Part shown: positions 57,348 to 64,000 of the stretch, in pieces
How positions within the stretch are numbered: the stretch's first letter is position 1
Layout: the number at the start of each line of letters is the position of its first letter
Assembly: GCF_000058485.1 (NCBI RefSeq)
Contig: NC_008278.1
Coordinates: 5,264,962-5,328,961 of the forward strand
From: Frankia alni ACN14a
GTDB taxonomy: Bacteria; Actinomycetota; Actinomycetes; Frankiales; Frankiaceae
Length of the DNA stretch: 64,000 bases
Direction: 5' to 3'
The notes under the pieces: model-generated
What the model saw: only the letters and a program-made list of their open reading frames with translations
Databases searched by the model: none
Told to the model about the DNA's origin: nothing
Made by a program: the position numbers and the translations under genes

Positions 57348-58304
57348 TCAGAGCGGGACGAAGGAGAGCCCCCTCGCCCGCAGCAGGGGCAGGACCCGTT
57401 GCAGGGCCGCCACGGTCTGCGCCCGGTTTCCGCCGCCGTCATGGCAGAGCAGGATGTCGCCGGGACGGGCGCCGCCCAGGGACTGCCGGATGGACGCGGT
57501 TCCCGGACGCGCCCAGTCCCGGGGATCCACATCCCAGCCCAGGGAGGTCATGCCCAGACCGGCCGCAGCCGCAAGGACGGCCGGAGACCAGTCTCCACCC
57601 GGCGCGCGGAACAGTCGCGGTGGCTCGGCACCCGCGTCCACTACCGCCGACTGGGCACGGGTCATCTCGGCACGGATCTGCTCCGGTGTACGGGCACCGA
57701 ACGGCTGCGGATGGGTCATCGTGTGGTTACACAGCGAATGGCCTTCCGCAACGATGCGACGCACCAGCTCCGGGTTTGCCACCGCCTGCGCGCCCACCAC
57801 CGAGAAGGTGGCCGAGACCCGGTTGACGCGCAGGACATCGAGGATCCGAGGAGTCCACACCGGATGCGGACCATCGTCGATCGTCAACGCGACCGAGTCC
57901 CTCGGCGCATCGGGCCGCAGGTCGTGGATGCGGTAGGCGGGTGCCTTGGGAGCCGCCACCGTCGTCGTGGTGACCCCCGTGCTCGCAGCCACCCCCGATC
58001 CGCGTGCGGCGCCGGAGCGGGCGGCGGTCTGCTGGCCTGCGGAGCGGACGGCATTGTGGCCCGCCCGGGATGCCTCCCCGATCGCCTGCGCCGGCTCGGC
58101 CGCGGTAAGCAGCACAATGCCCGCCGCGCTCGAAGCCGACCAGGCGAACAGTCGTCGGCGGGAGACCTGCGGCGCCGAGCGGTCGACTCCCATCCGGCCG
58201 CTCGCCGTCGGGTCGCCGTCAGCCGACCCGGACCCCTCAGGTGATCCGGACCCCACCGACGACCCGGTAAGATCGTCGCCGCTACTCATCCGGTGTCCCG
58301 CCAC
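57348..58304 (-). CDS. Tat-exported polysaccharide deacetylase (NodB/CE4 family)
   Basis: A 318-residue protein; GTG 58304 and ATG 58289 are both possible starts. After a Gly/Ser-rich leader comes a twin-arginine signal (SRRRLFAWSASSAAGIVLL). The CE4 motifs are complete: motif 1 SVALTIDDGPHPVW (two Asp), motif 2 EGHSLCNHTMTHPQPFG (metal histidines), motif 3 PRLFRAPGGDWSP, motif 4 GWDVDPRDWARPG and motif 5 ILLCHDGGGNRAQTV. It removes N- or O-acetyl groups from peptidoglycan or exopolysaccharide outside the cell. A single-gene unit. Confidence 0.9.
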   Translation of the reverse strand: MAGHRMSSGDDLTGSSVGSGSPEGSGSADGDPTASGRMGVDRSAPQVSRRRLFAWSASSAAGIVLLTAAEPAQAIGEASRAGHNAVRSAGQQTAARSGAARGSGVAASTGVTTTTVAAPKAPAYRIHDLRPDAPRDSVALTIDDGPHPVWTPRILDVLRVNRVSATFSVVGAQAVANPELVRRIVAEGHSLCNHTMTHPQPFGARTPEQIRAEMTRAQSAVVDAGAEPPRLFRAPGGDWSPAVLAAAAGLGMTSLGWDVDPRDWARPGTASIRQSLGGARPGDILLCHDGGGNRAQTVAALQRVLPLLRARGLSFVPL

Positions 58305-58596
58305 CGCACCTGGCCCTGCCGCTCATGTCACCGCTCCCCCGATCTGCCCCGGTGCCCACGCATCCGCCCGGCGGGGGCACTGGCGCAGGCCGGAGCTGCC
58401 GACGCCGCCAACCGGCCATCCCCGACGAGGCCAAGTGGATGCCGGTAGACCATACGACGGCTTTGCGCACCGAAAGCAAGAACGACCCCACAATCAGGCA
58501 GATATCCGACAGCTTTCTCGAATACCGGCGCGCAGGGTCATGAATGTGCTGCGCGCGGACACACCCGCACCGCACCCGTGTCTGTTGACGGCTGTC

Positions 58597-59373
58597 TCAG
58601 CGCCCGCTCGGCCCGAAACGTTCGGTCCTGACCCGGCCGGGGTCATGGCCGAGCGCGACGAGCGTGTCCGCGACGGACTCGACGAAGCCGTTCGGCCCGC
58701 AGACGTAGCACGTCGGCGCGAACGCGGCGGGCCACGCGACCGCGGACAGCTCGGCGAGACCGAGGCGATGCGGCGGGCTGGGCCAGCCCGGCGGCGTCGC
58801 CCTCGTGTAGACCCGCGTGAGGTCGAAGCCCGGGTCGGCTCGAGCGCGGTGGCGCAGCTCCTCGGTGTAGTAGGCGTCGCCCGGTGTGCGGACCGAGTAC
58901 GCCAGCCGGAACGGTGCCCGGCTCGCTGCGACGGCCCGAGCCCGCACCATGGCCATCAGAGGAACGATGCCCGAGCCGCCGGCGACGAGGAGCACCGGAT
59001 CTCGGTCCTGCGGACGCCAGACGAACCAGCCGCCGACCGGGCCGCGGATCTCCACCGGGTCACCGACGGCGAAGACCTGAGTGAGGTATGGCGAGACCTC
59101 GCCATCCGCGACCCGCTGCACCGTGAGGACCACGCGCGAACCGTCGGTGGGAGCCGCCAGCGAGTAGCTGCGGCGCGCGGTGTAGCCGTCCTCGGCGGTG
59201 AGGCGCAGATCAACCCGTTGACCGGCGAGATGCCCCGGCCACTGCGGCACCTCGAGCACGAGAGTCCGCGCGCTCGGCGTTTCGTCGCGTATCTCGGCCA
59301 GACGGGCGACGCGCCAGGGTATCCGGCCGGCCGCCGTCGACCGGGCCGCCGACTCCCGCGGCGGCACTGTCAT
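58597..59373 (-). CDS. FAD/NAD-binding ferredoxin-reductase-type oxidoreductase
   Basis: A 258-residue protein of the ferredoxin-NADP reductase superfamily. The FAD-binding RSYSLA motif (RxYS), VEIRGPVGGWFVW, the nucleotide motif VLLVAGGSGIVPLMAMVRAR and the C-terminal CYVCGPNGFVESVADTLVALG are all present. No ferredoxin domain is attached. It lies 125 bp downstream of the molybdopterin oxidoreductase gene on the same strand; this pair is a common actinobacterial arrangement, so the reductase likely passes electrons to or from that enzyme. Confidence 0.9.
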   Translation of the reverse strand: MTVPPRESAARSTAAGRIPWRVARLAEIRDETPSARTLVLEVPQWPGHLAGQRVDLRLTAEDGYTARRSYSLAAPTDGSRVVLTVQRVADGEVSPYLTQVFAVGDPVEIRGPVGGWFVWRPQDRDPVLLVAGGSGIVPLMAMVRARAVAASRAPFRLAYSVRTPGDAYYTEELRHRARADPGFDLTRVYTRATPPGWPSPPHRLGLAELSAVAWPAAFAPTCYVCGPNGFVESVADTLVALGHDPGRVRTERFGPSGR

Positions 59374-59498
59374 CTCCGCATCCCGACCCTTCTGACCCTT
59401 CTGACCTGCCCGGCTCCGGTTCTCCCCGGAACGACTCTGGTTCTCTCCCAGACGATCCCGGTCGAGCGGTGCCGGGAGGGCCGATCCTCGCGCAGCCG

Positions 59499-60098
59499 TC
59501 AGTCGCCGCGGTACCTCTGTTCGAGCCAGGGATCACCGCGCTCGTGATATCCGGCGGCCTCCCAGAAACCCGGCTCGTCCTCTGGCAGCAGGCGGAGGCC
59601 GCGGACCCACTTGGCGGATTTCCAGAAGTACAGGTGAGGCACGAGCAGGCGCGCCGGGCCGCCGTGCTCGGGGTCCAGGTCGCCGCCGTCACAGCGATGG
59701 ACGACCCAGGCCCGCCCGTCCAGCAGGTCGTCGAGCGGCAGATTGGTGGTGTAGCCACCGTAGGAGTAGGCGACAGCGAAGTCCGCCGAGGTCTCGACAC
59801 CGGCGAGCAACACGTCCAGCGAGACGCCCTGCCACACCGTGTCCAGCTTGGACCACTGAGTGACACAGTGGATGTCGACGGTCGGCGTCTCACTCGGCAG
59901 GGCCAGAAACTCCGACCAGCTCCAGCGATACCGGCGCCCAGCCTCGTTGGTGATCACGAACTCCCACTGGTCGCGCGTCACCCGCGGGGTCGGCCCCGCG
60001 GAGAGGACCGGGAACCCTTTTTCCAGGTACTGACCTGGTGGAAGACGGGGAGGACCAGACCGTCGGCGGCCGTGAAAGCCCGGCGAGACGATGCCCAT
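59499..60098 (-). CDS. Molybdopterin-dependent sulfite-oxidase-like oxidoreductase
   Basis: A 199-residue protein from ATG 60098 (a GTG nine bases upstream is also in frame); no clear ribosome-binding site. The Moco cysteine is Cys78 in VDIHCVTQWSKLDTVWQGV. Further blocks are YSYGGYTTNLPLDDLL, GGPARLLVPHLYFWKSAKWVRGLRLL and the C-terminal FWEAAGYHERGDPW. No Tat signal is seen, unlike MsrP/YedY, so it is cytoplasmic. The substrate is unknown. It forms a pair with the flavin reductase downstream and is divergent from a FadR-type regulator. Confidence 0.9.
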   Translation of the reverse strand: MGIVSPGFHGRRRSGPPRLPPGQYLEKGFPVLSAGPTPRVTRDQWEFVITNEAGRRYRWSWSEFLALPSETPTVDIHCVTQWSKLDTVWQGVSLDVLLAGVETSADFAVAYSYGGYTTNLPLDDLLDGRAWVVHRCDGGDLDPEHGGPARLLVPHLYFWKSAKWVRGLRLLPEDEPGFWEAAGYHERGDPWLEQRYRGD

Positions 60099-60270
60099 GG
60101 ACCACACGTACCACAGCCGGACCCATCGGGGCGCTCGGTGTATTCACTGCCGCGGGAGAGGGATATCACCTTCGAGTATCCGGACAACCGGCTCCAGACC
60201 GAAACGGGACACGCCCCGCCGACCGTCACGGCCGCGCCGGCGATCGCCTCGCAATCCGGGCGAAAGGCGT

Positions 60271-60286
60271 CTGTTAACATAAACAG
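60271..60286. promoter_or_regulatory. Inverted repeat upstream of the FadR-type regulator
   Basis: CTGTTAACATAAACAG has CTGTT/AACAG arms around AACATA, 71 bp before the ATG. The centre TAACAT can serve as -10. It lies in the AT-rich part of the divergent spacer, so autoregulation is plausible. Confidence 0.5.
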
Positions 60287-60357
60287 CTCGCACAGTCCAC
60301 TGATACTCGACGATCACCGATCGGCGACCGACGCGCGCCTTTGCAGGAGGACCGCTC

Positions 60358-61320
60358 ATGGCCCGGCCAGCCGCCCCGGCGGCATCCCGCCCAGGCTCAT
60401 CGCAGGCACCATCCGCACCGGCCGGCGGCCGGGCGGCGGCCGAGCCATCGGGCCCGCGCCCGGCCGACCACGATCCGATCGCACGAGTTCCTCCGCCCGC
60501 CGGTTCTCTCCCGGTGAGCGCGGCACCGGTGGGCCGACGGGTCCGTGTCCCCAAGACGGCGGAGCTCGTCGCCAGCCAACTGCGGCGGAGGATCATCCGT
60601 GGCGAACTCACCGAGGGTGACGCTCTTCCTCCCGAACCCACCCTGATGGCGCAGTTCGGCGTCTCCCGGCCTACCCTGCGCGAGGCCTTTCGGGTCCTCG
60701 AGGCGGAGGCGCTGATCTCGGTGCGCCGCGGGGCCCACGGCGGGGCGCGCGTCCACCTCCCGAGTCCAGCGGTCGCCGCCCGCTATGCCGGGCTCGTCCT
60801 CGAACATCGCGGCGCCACCCTGGGCGACGTCCATCAGGCCAGCGCCGTCATCGAGCCACCATGCGCGGCGCTCCTCGCCGAGCGGCGCAGTCCGGCAGAC
60901 GTGTCGGCTCTGCGCGCCATCCTCGCCGAGGCCGACGAGGTCGCCGAGGATCCCGCCGCACTCGCGGCCGCGCAGGCCTCCTTTCACCTGGCCGTGGTCG
61001 AGCTCACCGGCAACAAGTCCCTGTCGGTGGTGACCGGCATGTTGCAGCATCTCGTCGAGCTGACCAACTCCCAGCACGGGCATGCCACCGTCGGCGCGGT
61101 GCCCGACGCGTCGCCCGCGTCGACGGCGGCGGACGACCGGGCGACCGACGTCCGGCTGAGCGCCGGTGCCACCCGGCAGATCCACGCCGCCCTTGTCGAC
61201 CTCGTCGAGATCGGCGATGCGGCGGGCGCCGACCGCCACTGGCGGCAGCACCTGGCCGCACCCGATCACGCGATTCCAGGAGGGCCGGCCGACCGCTGCG
61301 TCCTGGATCTGCTCGGCTGA
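60358..61320 (+). CDS. GntR/FadR-family transcriptional regulator
   Basis: A 320-residue protein; the ATG at 60358 has AGGAGG nearby. An N-terminal 60-residue Ala/Pro-rich extension precedes the winged helix (residues about 62-130: TAELVASQLRRRIIRGELTEGDALPPEPTLMAQFGVSRPTLREAFRVLEAEALISVRRGAHGG). The C-terminal ligand domain is helical (IEPPCAALLAERRSPADVSALRAIL, SFHLAVVELTGNKSL). It resembles the GntR at 13134, sharing VRRGxHGG. It is divergent from the molybdo-enzyme gene. Its stop codon abuts the convergent cobL stop: TGATCA supplies both. Confidence 0.9.
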   Translation: MARPAAPAASRPGSSQAPSAPAGGRAAAEPSGPRPADHDPIARVPPPAGSLPVSAAPVGRRVRVPKTAELVASQLRRRIIRGELTEGDALPPEPTLMAQFGVSRPTLREAFRVLEAEALISVRRGAHGGARVHLPSPAVAARYAGLVLEHRGATLGDVHQASAVIEPPCAALLAERRSPADVSALRAILAEADEVAEDPAALAAAQASFHLAVVELTGNKSLSVVTGMLQHLVELTNSQHGHATVGAVPDASPASTAADDRATDVRLSAGATRQIHAALVDLVEIGDAAGADRHWRQHLAAPDHAIPGGPADRCVLDLLG

Positions 61321-62805
61321 TCAGCGGTCACCTTCGGCGACATGGTCGCCGGGCCGGACCGCGTCACCGAGCCAGACCGAGTCACCGGGCCAGACCGTCC
61401 ACTGAGTGACAGGCATGGCCGAGCGCCACCCGGTGAAGCCACCGACCGGTGACGCTCGGCTTACCGCCAGGCGGATCAGGTCCCCGCCCCGGCGTGCGTA
61501 CCAGGCCGCGAGCACCGCCTCGGACTCGACGGTCACCGCGTTGACGATGAGCCGACCGCGGCCTCGCAGCGCCGCCCAGCAGGCTTCGAGCAGCCCGACG
61601 GCCGTGGCGCCGCCACCGACGAAGATCGCATCTGGTGCCGGCAGGCCCGCCAGGACCTGCGGGGCGCGGCCCGCGACGACCCGCAGCCCTGGTACGCCGA
61701 GGTTCATGGCGTTACGACGGATACGCTCCACTCGGTCGGCGCGGGACTCGACGGCGATCGCCCGACAGGTGGGATGGGCGCGCATCCACTCGATGGCAAT
61801 GCTGCCGGAGCCCGCCCCCACGTCCCACAACAACTCGCCAGGAGCAGGGCCGAGCCCGGCCAGGGTGACCGCTCGGATCTCGCGCTTGGTGATCTGACCA
61901 TCGTGCTCGAAGGCATCGTCAGGCAGCCCGGGTATGCGCGGCCGGTGGGCGACCCCGGGTCCGGGCCACGGCTCGACGGCGGCAACATTGAGGTCGGCCG
62001 GGGGGCGCAGGGCGCGCACCGCCGGCGCACCACTCGACCCCGGCAGGCCGTTTTCCCTGCTGCCCACCCCTCCCGTGCCTTCCGCCACGCTGCCCTGCTG
62101 ATGGGAAGAGGCGGCGTCGCGCCAGCGGGCAGACGCGGCCGCCCATTCGTGGGCGGCCGCCCGCTGCTGAGCCTCGTCGACCCCGCCGAGCCGCTCCAGC
62201 ACCGTTATCGGACTCGCACCGTAACCGCGGTCGACAAGCAGATCAGCGAGCGCCAGGGGTGTGGTCCCGTCGGCGCTGAGAACGAGTAGCCGACGATGCG
62301 GCGCTAGTGCGGCGTGCACCTGAGCCAGCGGGCGGCCCACCGCGTTCACGACGTCGACCCCGTCCACGGCCCAACCGAGCCGAGCGCAGGCCAGGGACAC
62401 CGACGAGGGATGGGTGAACACCCGTACCCGCTCCGCCCCGAGCAGGCGAACGAGCGTCGTGCCGATCCCGTGGAACATCGGATCGCCGCTGGCAAGGACG
62501 CAGACGTCACGGCGAGGATTCGAGCCCTGCACGGCCGGGGGAACGCCGCCGGACTCCACGTCCGCGTCGGCGCCGTTCGTCCCGGCCACCGGTATGCCGT
62601 GCTCCGCGAGCAGGCCGGCGAGGGCCGGCAGCAGCGGCGACGGCCAGGGGACCCTGCGGGCGGTGAGTCGGCTCCCCTCGCCCCCTGCCGGAATGAGATC
62701 AAGTTGTCGCTGTGCCCCCAGCAGTACGTCGGCGCGGCGAACGGCGTCACGAGCTGCTGTGGACAGGCCGGTCCAGCCATCCGCGCCCACACCGACGACG
62801 GTCAC
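61321..62805 (-). CDS. cobL: Precorrin-6Y C5,15-methyltransferase (decarboxylating)
   Basis: A 494-residue bifunctional enzyme (CbiE-CbiT fusion) of aerobic cobalamin synthesis. The N-terminal CbiE-like methyltransferase starts VTVVGVGADGWTGLS at GTG 62805 and contains VCVLASGDPMFHGIGTTLVRLLG. The C-terminal CbiT-like part has ITKREIRAVTLAGLGPAPGELLWDVGAGSGSIAIEWMR. A long variable loop (residues about 215-260) separates them. The open frame continues upstream through an 18-bp repeat encoding VPDPAA, so a longer form is possible. The C-terminus ends in WPGDSVWLGDAVRPGDHVAEGDR, itself repetitive. It may supply cofactor to NrdJ. Confidence 0.92.
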   Translation of the reverse strand: MTVVGVGADGWTGLSTAARDAVRRADVLLGAQRQLDLIPAGGEGSRLTARRVPWPSPLLPALAGLLAEHGIPVAGTNGADADVESGGVPPAVQGSNPRRDVCVLASGDPMFHGIGTTLVRLLGAERVRVFTHPSSVSLACARLGWAVDGVDVVNAVGRPLAQVHAALAPHRRLLVLSADGTTPLALADLLVDRGYGASPITVLERLGGVDEAQQRAAAHEWAAASARWRDAASSHQQGSVAEGTGGVGSRENGLPGSSGAPAVRALRPPADLNVAAVEPWPGPGVAHRPRIPGLPDDAFEHDGQITKREIRAVTLAGLGPAPGELLWDVGAGSGSIAIEWMRAHPTCRAIAVESRADRVERIRRNAMNLGVPGLRVVAGRAPQVLAGLPAPDAIFVGGGATAVGLLEACWAALRGRGRLIVNAVTVESEAVLAAWYARRGGDLIRLAVSRASPVGGFTGWRSAMPVTQWTVWPGDSVWLGDAVRPGDHVAEGDR

Positions 62806-62866
62806 CCACGCTGACGCACGCGGCTCCGCGGCCGTCGGATCGGACGGGGGCTCGGATGCTGACAGT

Positions 62867-62992
62867 GGACCCGGTACAGATGCCGGATCCGGCACAACAA
62901 CGGGATCCGGCACAGCAGCAGGATCCGGCACAGCAGCAGGATCCGGCACAGCAGCAGGATCTGGCGATGACGCTGGATCTGGCACAGCACGG
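62867..62992. repeat. 18-bp tandem repeat, seven units, upstream of cobL
   Basis: Units start at 62867 (diverged), 62885, 62903, 62921, 62939, 62957 and 62975; those at 62903, 62921 and 62939 are identical (GGATCCGGCACAGCAGCA). Read leftward each encodes VPDPAA or similar, in phase with cobL. Confidence 0.92.
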
Positions 62993-63193
62993 CAGCGTAG
63001 TCCCGCGCCGGACCACAGGCCCTCTGGCCGACCGGCCCAGGAAGCCGACTGCGTAGGGCCGGATCGGCACCGGCTGCTGCCCACCCGCCGGGTCTGACGA
63101 ACCGGGGGCTCCCCGACCGCGACAGCCGTACCGTCGTGAGGGGCCGTCACGGTAAGCCTCCGGGAGCACGCCTCCGGTCCCACAGATCTCGAC

Positions 63194-63240
63194 AGCCCCT
63201 GAGCCATCACAGCCATCAGAGCCCCTGAGCCATCACAGCC
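63194..63240. repeat. 21-bp direct repeat before the FadD36-like gene
   Basis: Identical 21-bp copies at 63194-63214 and 63220-63240 (starting AGCCCCTGAGCCATCACAG), separated by five bases, followed by a partial third copy from 63236. Confidence 0.88.
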
Positions 63241-63303
63241 CCTGAATGTCCCCAGCCCCTGGGATGCGGACCGCGATTCCCCACGCGGCGAGAGGATCCG
63301 GAC

Positions 63304-64000
63304 GTGACGCTGTTGTTCCCATCTCTGGACGTCGATCACGAAGCTCCCGCCGTGCAGGTGGGAGATGTGGTTCTCTCCCGGACCGAGCTGTTGGAGGCCG
63401 CGGCGACCGTCGCCGGTCGCGTAGCGGGAGCCCGGACCGTCGCCGTGCACGCCGAGGCGTCCATGGCCACGGTCGTGTCCATCGTCGGATGCCTGCTGGC
63501 AGGGGTGCCCGTGGTCCCGGTGCCGCCGGATTCCGGGCCGCGGGAGCGCGGCCACCTTCTGCGGGATTCGCGCGCCGAGCTGCTGCTCGGCAGCCCAGGC
63601 TGGGAGGACCTTGCGATCCCGGCGGTGCCCGTCGATCCCACCGTCCGCACGGCATTGCCGTCCGCCGACAACACCGCGACCGCGACTTCGGCGGGCGTCG
63701 GTGAACCGGTCGGGGTGACGGCCGGCCCGCCCGCGCTCATCCTGTACACCTCCGGCACGACCGGAGCACCCAAGGGCGTCATGGTGCCCGCCGCGGCGAT
63801 CGCCGCCGACCTCGACGCCCTCGCCGAGGCATGGGCCTGGACCCCGGAAGACACCCTCGTGCACGGGCTGCCGCTGTTTCACGTGCACGGCCTCGTCCTG
63901 GGTGTTCTCGGCGCGCTGCGGGTGGGCAGCCGCCTGGTCCACACCGTCCGGCCGACGCCGACTGCCTATGCGGCCGCCGGCGGCAGCCTGTACTTCGGCG
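63304..64000 (+). CDS. Acyl-CoA ligase, FadD36-like (3' end outside window)
   Basis: The first 232 residues of an ANL enzyme from GTG 63304, preceded by GAGAGGA. The opening VQVGDVVLSRTELLEAAATVAGRVAGARTVAVHAEAS, the segment LLAGVPVVPVPPDSGPRERGHLLRDS, the P-loop LILYTSGTTGAPKGVMVP and LVHGLPLFHVHGLVLGVLGAL match the short (about 470-residue) FadD36/malonyl-CoA-synthetase-like group of mycobacteria. The C-terminal domain lies beyond the window. It is divergent from cobL and forms a new transcription unit. Confidence 0.88.
   Translation, partial: MTLLFPSLDVDHEAPAVQVGDVVLSRTELLEAAATVAGRVAGARTVAVHAEASMATVVSIVGCLLAGVPVVPVPPDSGPRERGHLLRDSRAELLLGSPGWEDLAIPAVPVDPTVRTALPSADNTATATSAGVGEPVGVTAGPPALILYTSGTTGAPKGVMVPAAAIAADLDALAEAWAWTPEDTLVHGLPLFHVHGLVLGVLGALRVGSRLVHTVRPTPTAYAAAGGSLYFG

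Larger units (their letters stand above)
62806..63303. other. Repeat-rich divergent spacer between cobL and the FadD36-like gene
   Basis: About 500 bp with the seven-copy 18-bp array (62867-62992) and the 21-bp direct repeats (63194-63240). A leftward frame in phase with cobL crosses most of it, but the residues are Arg/Ser/Pro-rich without similarity. No cobalamin riboswitch was recognised. Confidence 0.5.

Overview
The window is about 70% G+C or more, packed with genes, and uses many GTG starts, ATGA/GTGA stop-start overlaps and several apparently leaderless genes. Together with the gene content (many acyl-CoA dehydrogenases, F420/flavin luciferase-like oxidoreductases, an MMPL transporter, a class II ribonucleotide reductase, a DUF222 protein and a FadD36-like ligase) this points to a high-GC actinobacterium, most likely Frankia or a close relative. 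That assignment is inference; no rRNA or other marker lies in the window. No tRNA, rRNA, CRISPR array, transposase or phage gene was recognised.

Bases 1-24,700 form a catabolic island. It holds an incomplete double hot-dog (MaoC) dehydratase, a lipoprotein solute-binding protein, an acyl-CoA ligase, a single acyl-CoA dehydrogenase (ACAD), two adjacent large/small ACAD pairs that look like alpha2beta2 enzymes, and an F420-type oxidoreductase. It also holds a translationally coupled amidohydrolase - thiolase-like - DUF35 zinc-ribbon operon, a GntR regulator, a second ligase with a convergent TetR regulator, an ACAD overlapping an APH-type kinase (the LvaC/LvaA or ACAD10/11 arrangement), and two NtaA/SnaA-like flavin monooxygenases. 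The set resembles steroid side-chain or other bulky acyl-CoA degradation that ends in retro-aldol cleavage; the substrate is unknown. Related sequence motifs recur in several of its promoter regions. A divergent TetR/SDR pair inside the island has lost both 5' halves in one deletion.

Bases 25,000-31,900 hold a dienelactone hydrolase, a beta-carbonic anhydrase (both near CRP-like sites), a HxlR regulator with its divergent quinone oxidoreductase, a methyltransferase, a Tat-exported amidase and a ChaB/Rho-N protein. Bases 31,900-38,200 hold an MMPL transporter divergent from a PlsC-type acyltransferase across a region with a CsoR-like palindrome, then about 1 kb without genes but with several strong hairpins, then a GAF-LuxR regulator.

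Bases 38,200-53,000 carry a RecB-nuclease/SF1 helicase fusion, a Pat-type GNAT/acyl-CoA ligase protein acetyltransferase, prephenate dehydratase, NhaA overlapping a convergent DsbA-like protein, a class II ribonucleotide reductase without the usual C-terminal tail, and a DUF222 protein whose HNH domain is cut short.

Bases 53,000-64,000 carry the 5-oxoprolinase genes pxpABC, a NUDIX hydrolase, a membrane protein, a Tat-exported polysaccharide deacetylase, a molybdopterin oxidoreductase with its flavin reductase, a FadR-type regulator, the cobalamin gene cobL and the start of a FadD36-like acyl-CoA ligase. Short GC-rich tandem repeats of 14-21 bp sit in spacers and linkers throughout. Gene boundaries come from reading frames, ribosome-binding sites and family knowledge; no database search was run.
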